Shown in pieces: positions 7,357 through 7,553 of a stretch of DNA of 7,553 nucleotides. The stretch's first letter is position 1. Each line of letters starts with the position of its first letter. Source of the stretch: JBFKUL01 sp041635755 (lineage in GTDB: Bacteria; Pseudomonadota; Gammaproteobacteria; Burkholderiales; SG8-39); assembly GCA_041635755.1 (NCBI GenBank), contig JBFKUL010000141.1, positions 1 to 7,553 of the forward strand. Direction: 5' to 3'. The notes beneath the pieces are model-generated. The model worked only from the letters and a program-made list of their open reading frames with translations. It was not told where the DNA came from and did no database searches. The position numbers and the translations under genes are program-made.

Positions 7357-7553
7357 TCAGGTGCTGTCGCCCTTGGCCGGCGGCAGCTGGGTGCGCCACT
7401 GTTCGGCGCGGCGCCGCGCCTGATCGCGCTGCTCGGCGCTAAGCGTTGCCTCGAGTGCTTTCTTATGGGTAAGCCCCTGCTCGTGGGGCTTCTTGCCCTC
7501 CTGCTCGGTGCCCAGGACGTACCACATGTACGCGGTGACCGGGTCCTTGACCA
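7357..7553 (-). CDS. Sel1-like repeat protein, C-terminal end only (5' end beyond window)
   Basis: On the - strand a frame is open from the right edge to a TGA at 7357-7359, giving 64 residues. It reads VKDPVTAYMWYVLG near its visible start, then KALEATLSAEQRDQARRRAEQW (about 31-52), and ends LPPAKGDST. The DxxxAYMWYxLG helix followed by a Leu/Ala-rich helix and an AxxxAxxW ending is the usual C-terminal form of Sel1/TPR-like solenoid proteins, often involved in protein-protein contacts. The preceding repeats and any signal peptide lie outside the window. It converges on the methyltransferase gene with 57 bases between the two stops. The coding frame is certain to be open; the family call is moderately secure because only about one repeat is visible. 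Confidence 0.65.
   Translation of the reverse strand, partial: VKDPVTAYMWYVLGTEQEGKKPHEQGLTHKKALEATLSAEQRDQARRRAEQWRTQLPPAKGDST

Overview
The window is very GC-rich and almost fully coding, with eight + strand genes packed head to tail and one gene tail entering from the right edge on the - strand. The gene order ribH-nusB-thiL-pgpA-pncC, the wording of the protein motifs and the GC content suggest a proteobacterium, most probably a betaproteobacterium (Burkholderiales/Rhodocyclales-like). That placement is inferred from gene order and protein style. No 16S or other phylogenetic marker was tested.

Left half (about 1-2916) is a housekeeping operon. It holds the 3' part of ribH (lumazine synthase), nusB (antitermination factor), thiL (thiamine-monophosphate kinase), pgpA (phosphatidylglycerophosphatase A) and pncC (NMN amidohydrolase, the CinA C-terminal family). 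Three of the four junctions overlap by 1-4 bases (ATGA or TGATG), so translation is probably coupled. The theme is cofactor metabolism (riboflavin, thiamine, NAD salvage) plus one transcription factor and one lipid enzyme.

A 59-base gap (2917-2975) holds the only conspicuous A/T tract in the window and a plausible sigma70-type promoter. Its -10 box lies 7 bases before the next ATG, which suggests a leaderless transcript.

Right half (2976-7299) is a four-gene cluster built around the AmmeMemoRadiSam system, a conserved gene set whose biochemical role I do not know to be established. It comprises a single-chain Memo (B)-AMMECR1 (A) fusion, its radical SAM partner one base downstream, a 12-TM major facilitator transporter, and a DUF938/UPF0585 SAM-dependent methyltransferase overlapping the transporter by 4 bases. 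Fusion protein, radical SAM enzyme, transporter and methyltransferase in one apparent transcription unit look like a small-molecule modification and transport pathway of unknown substrate. This is the most interesting content of the window.

The last part (7300-7553) is a short convergent intergenic stretch with a near-perfect 24-base dyad, probably a bidirectional terminator or protein site. It is followed by the C-terminal end of a - strand Sel1-like repeat protein. I saw no tRNA, rRNA, CRISPR array, insertion sequence or riboswitch.
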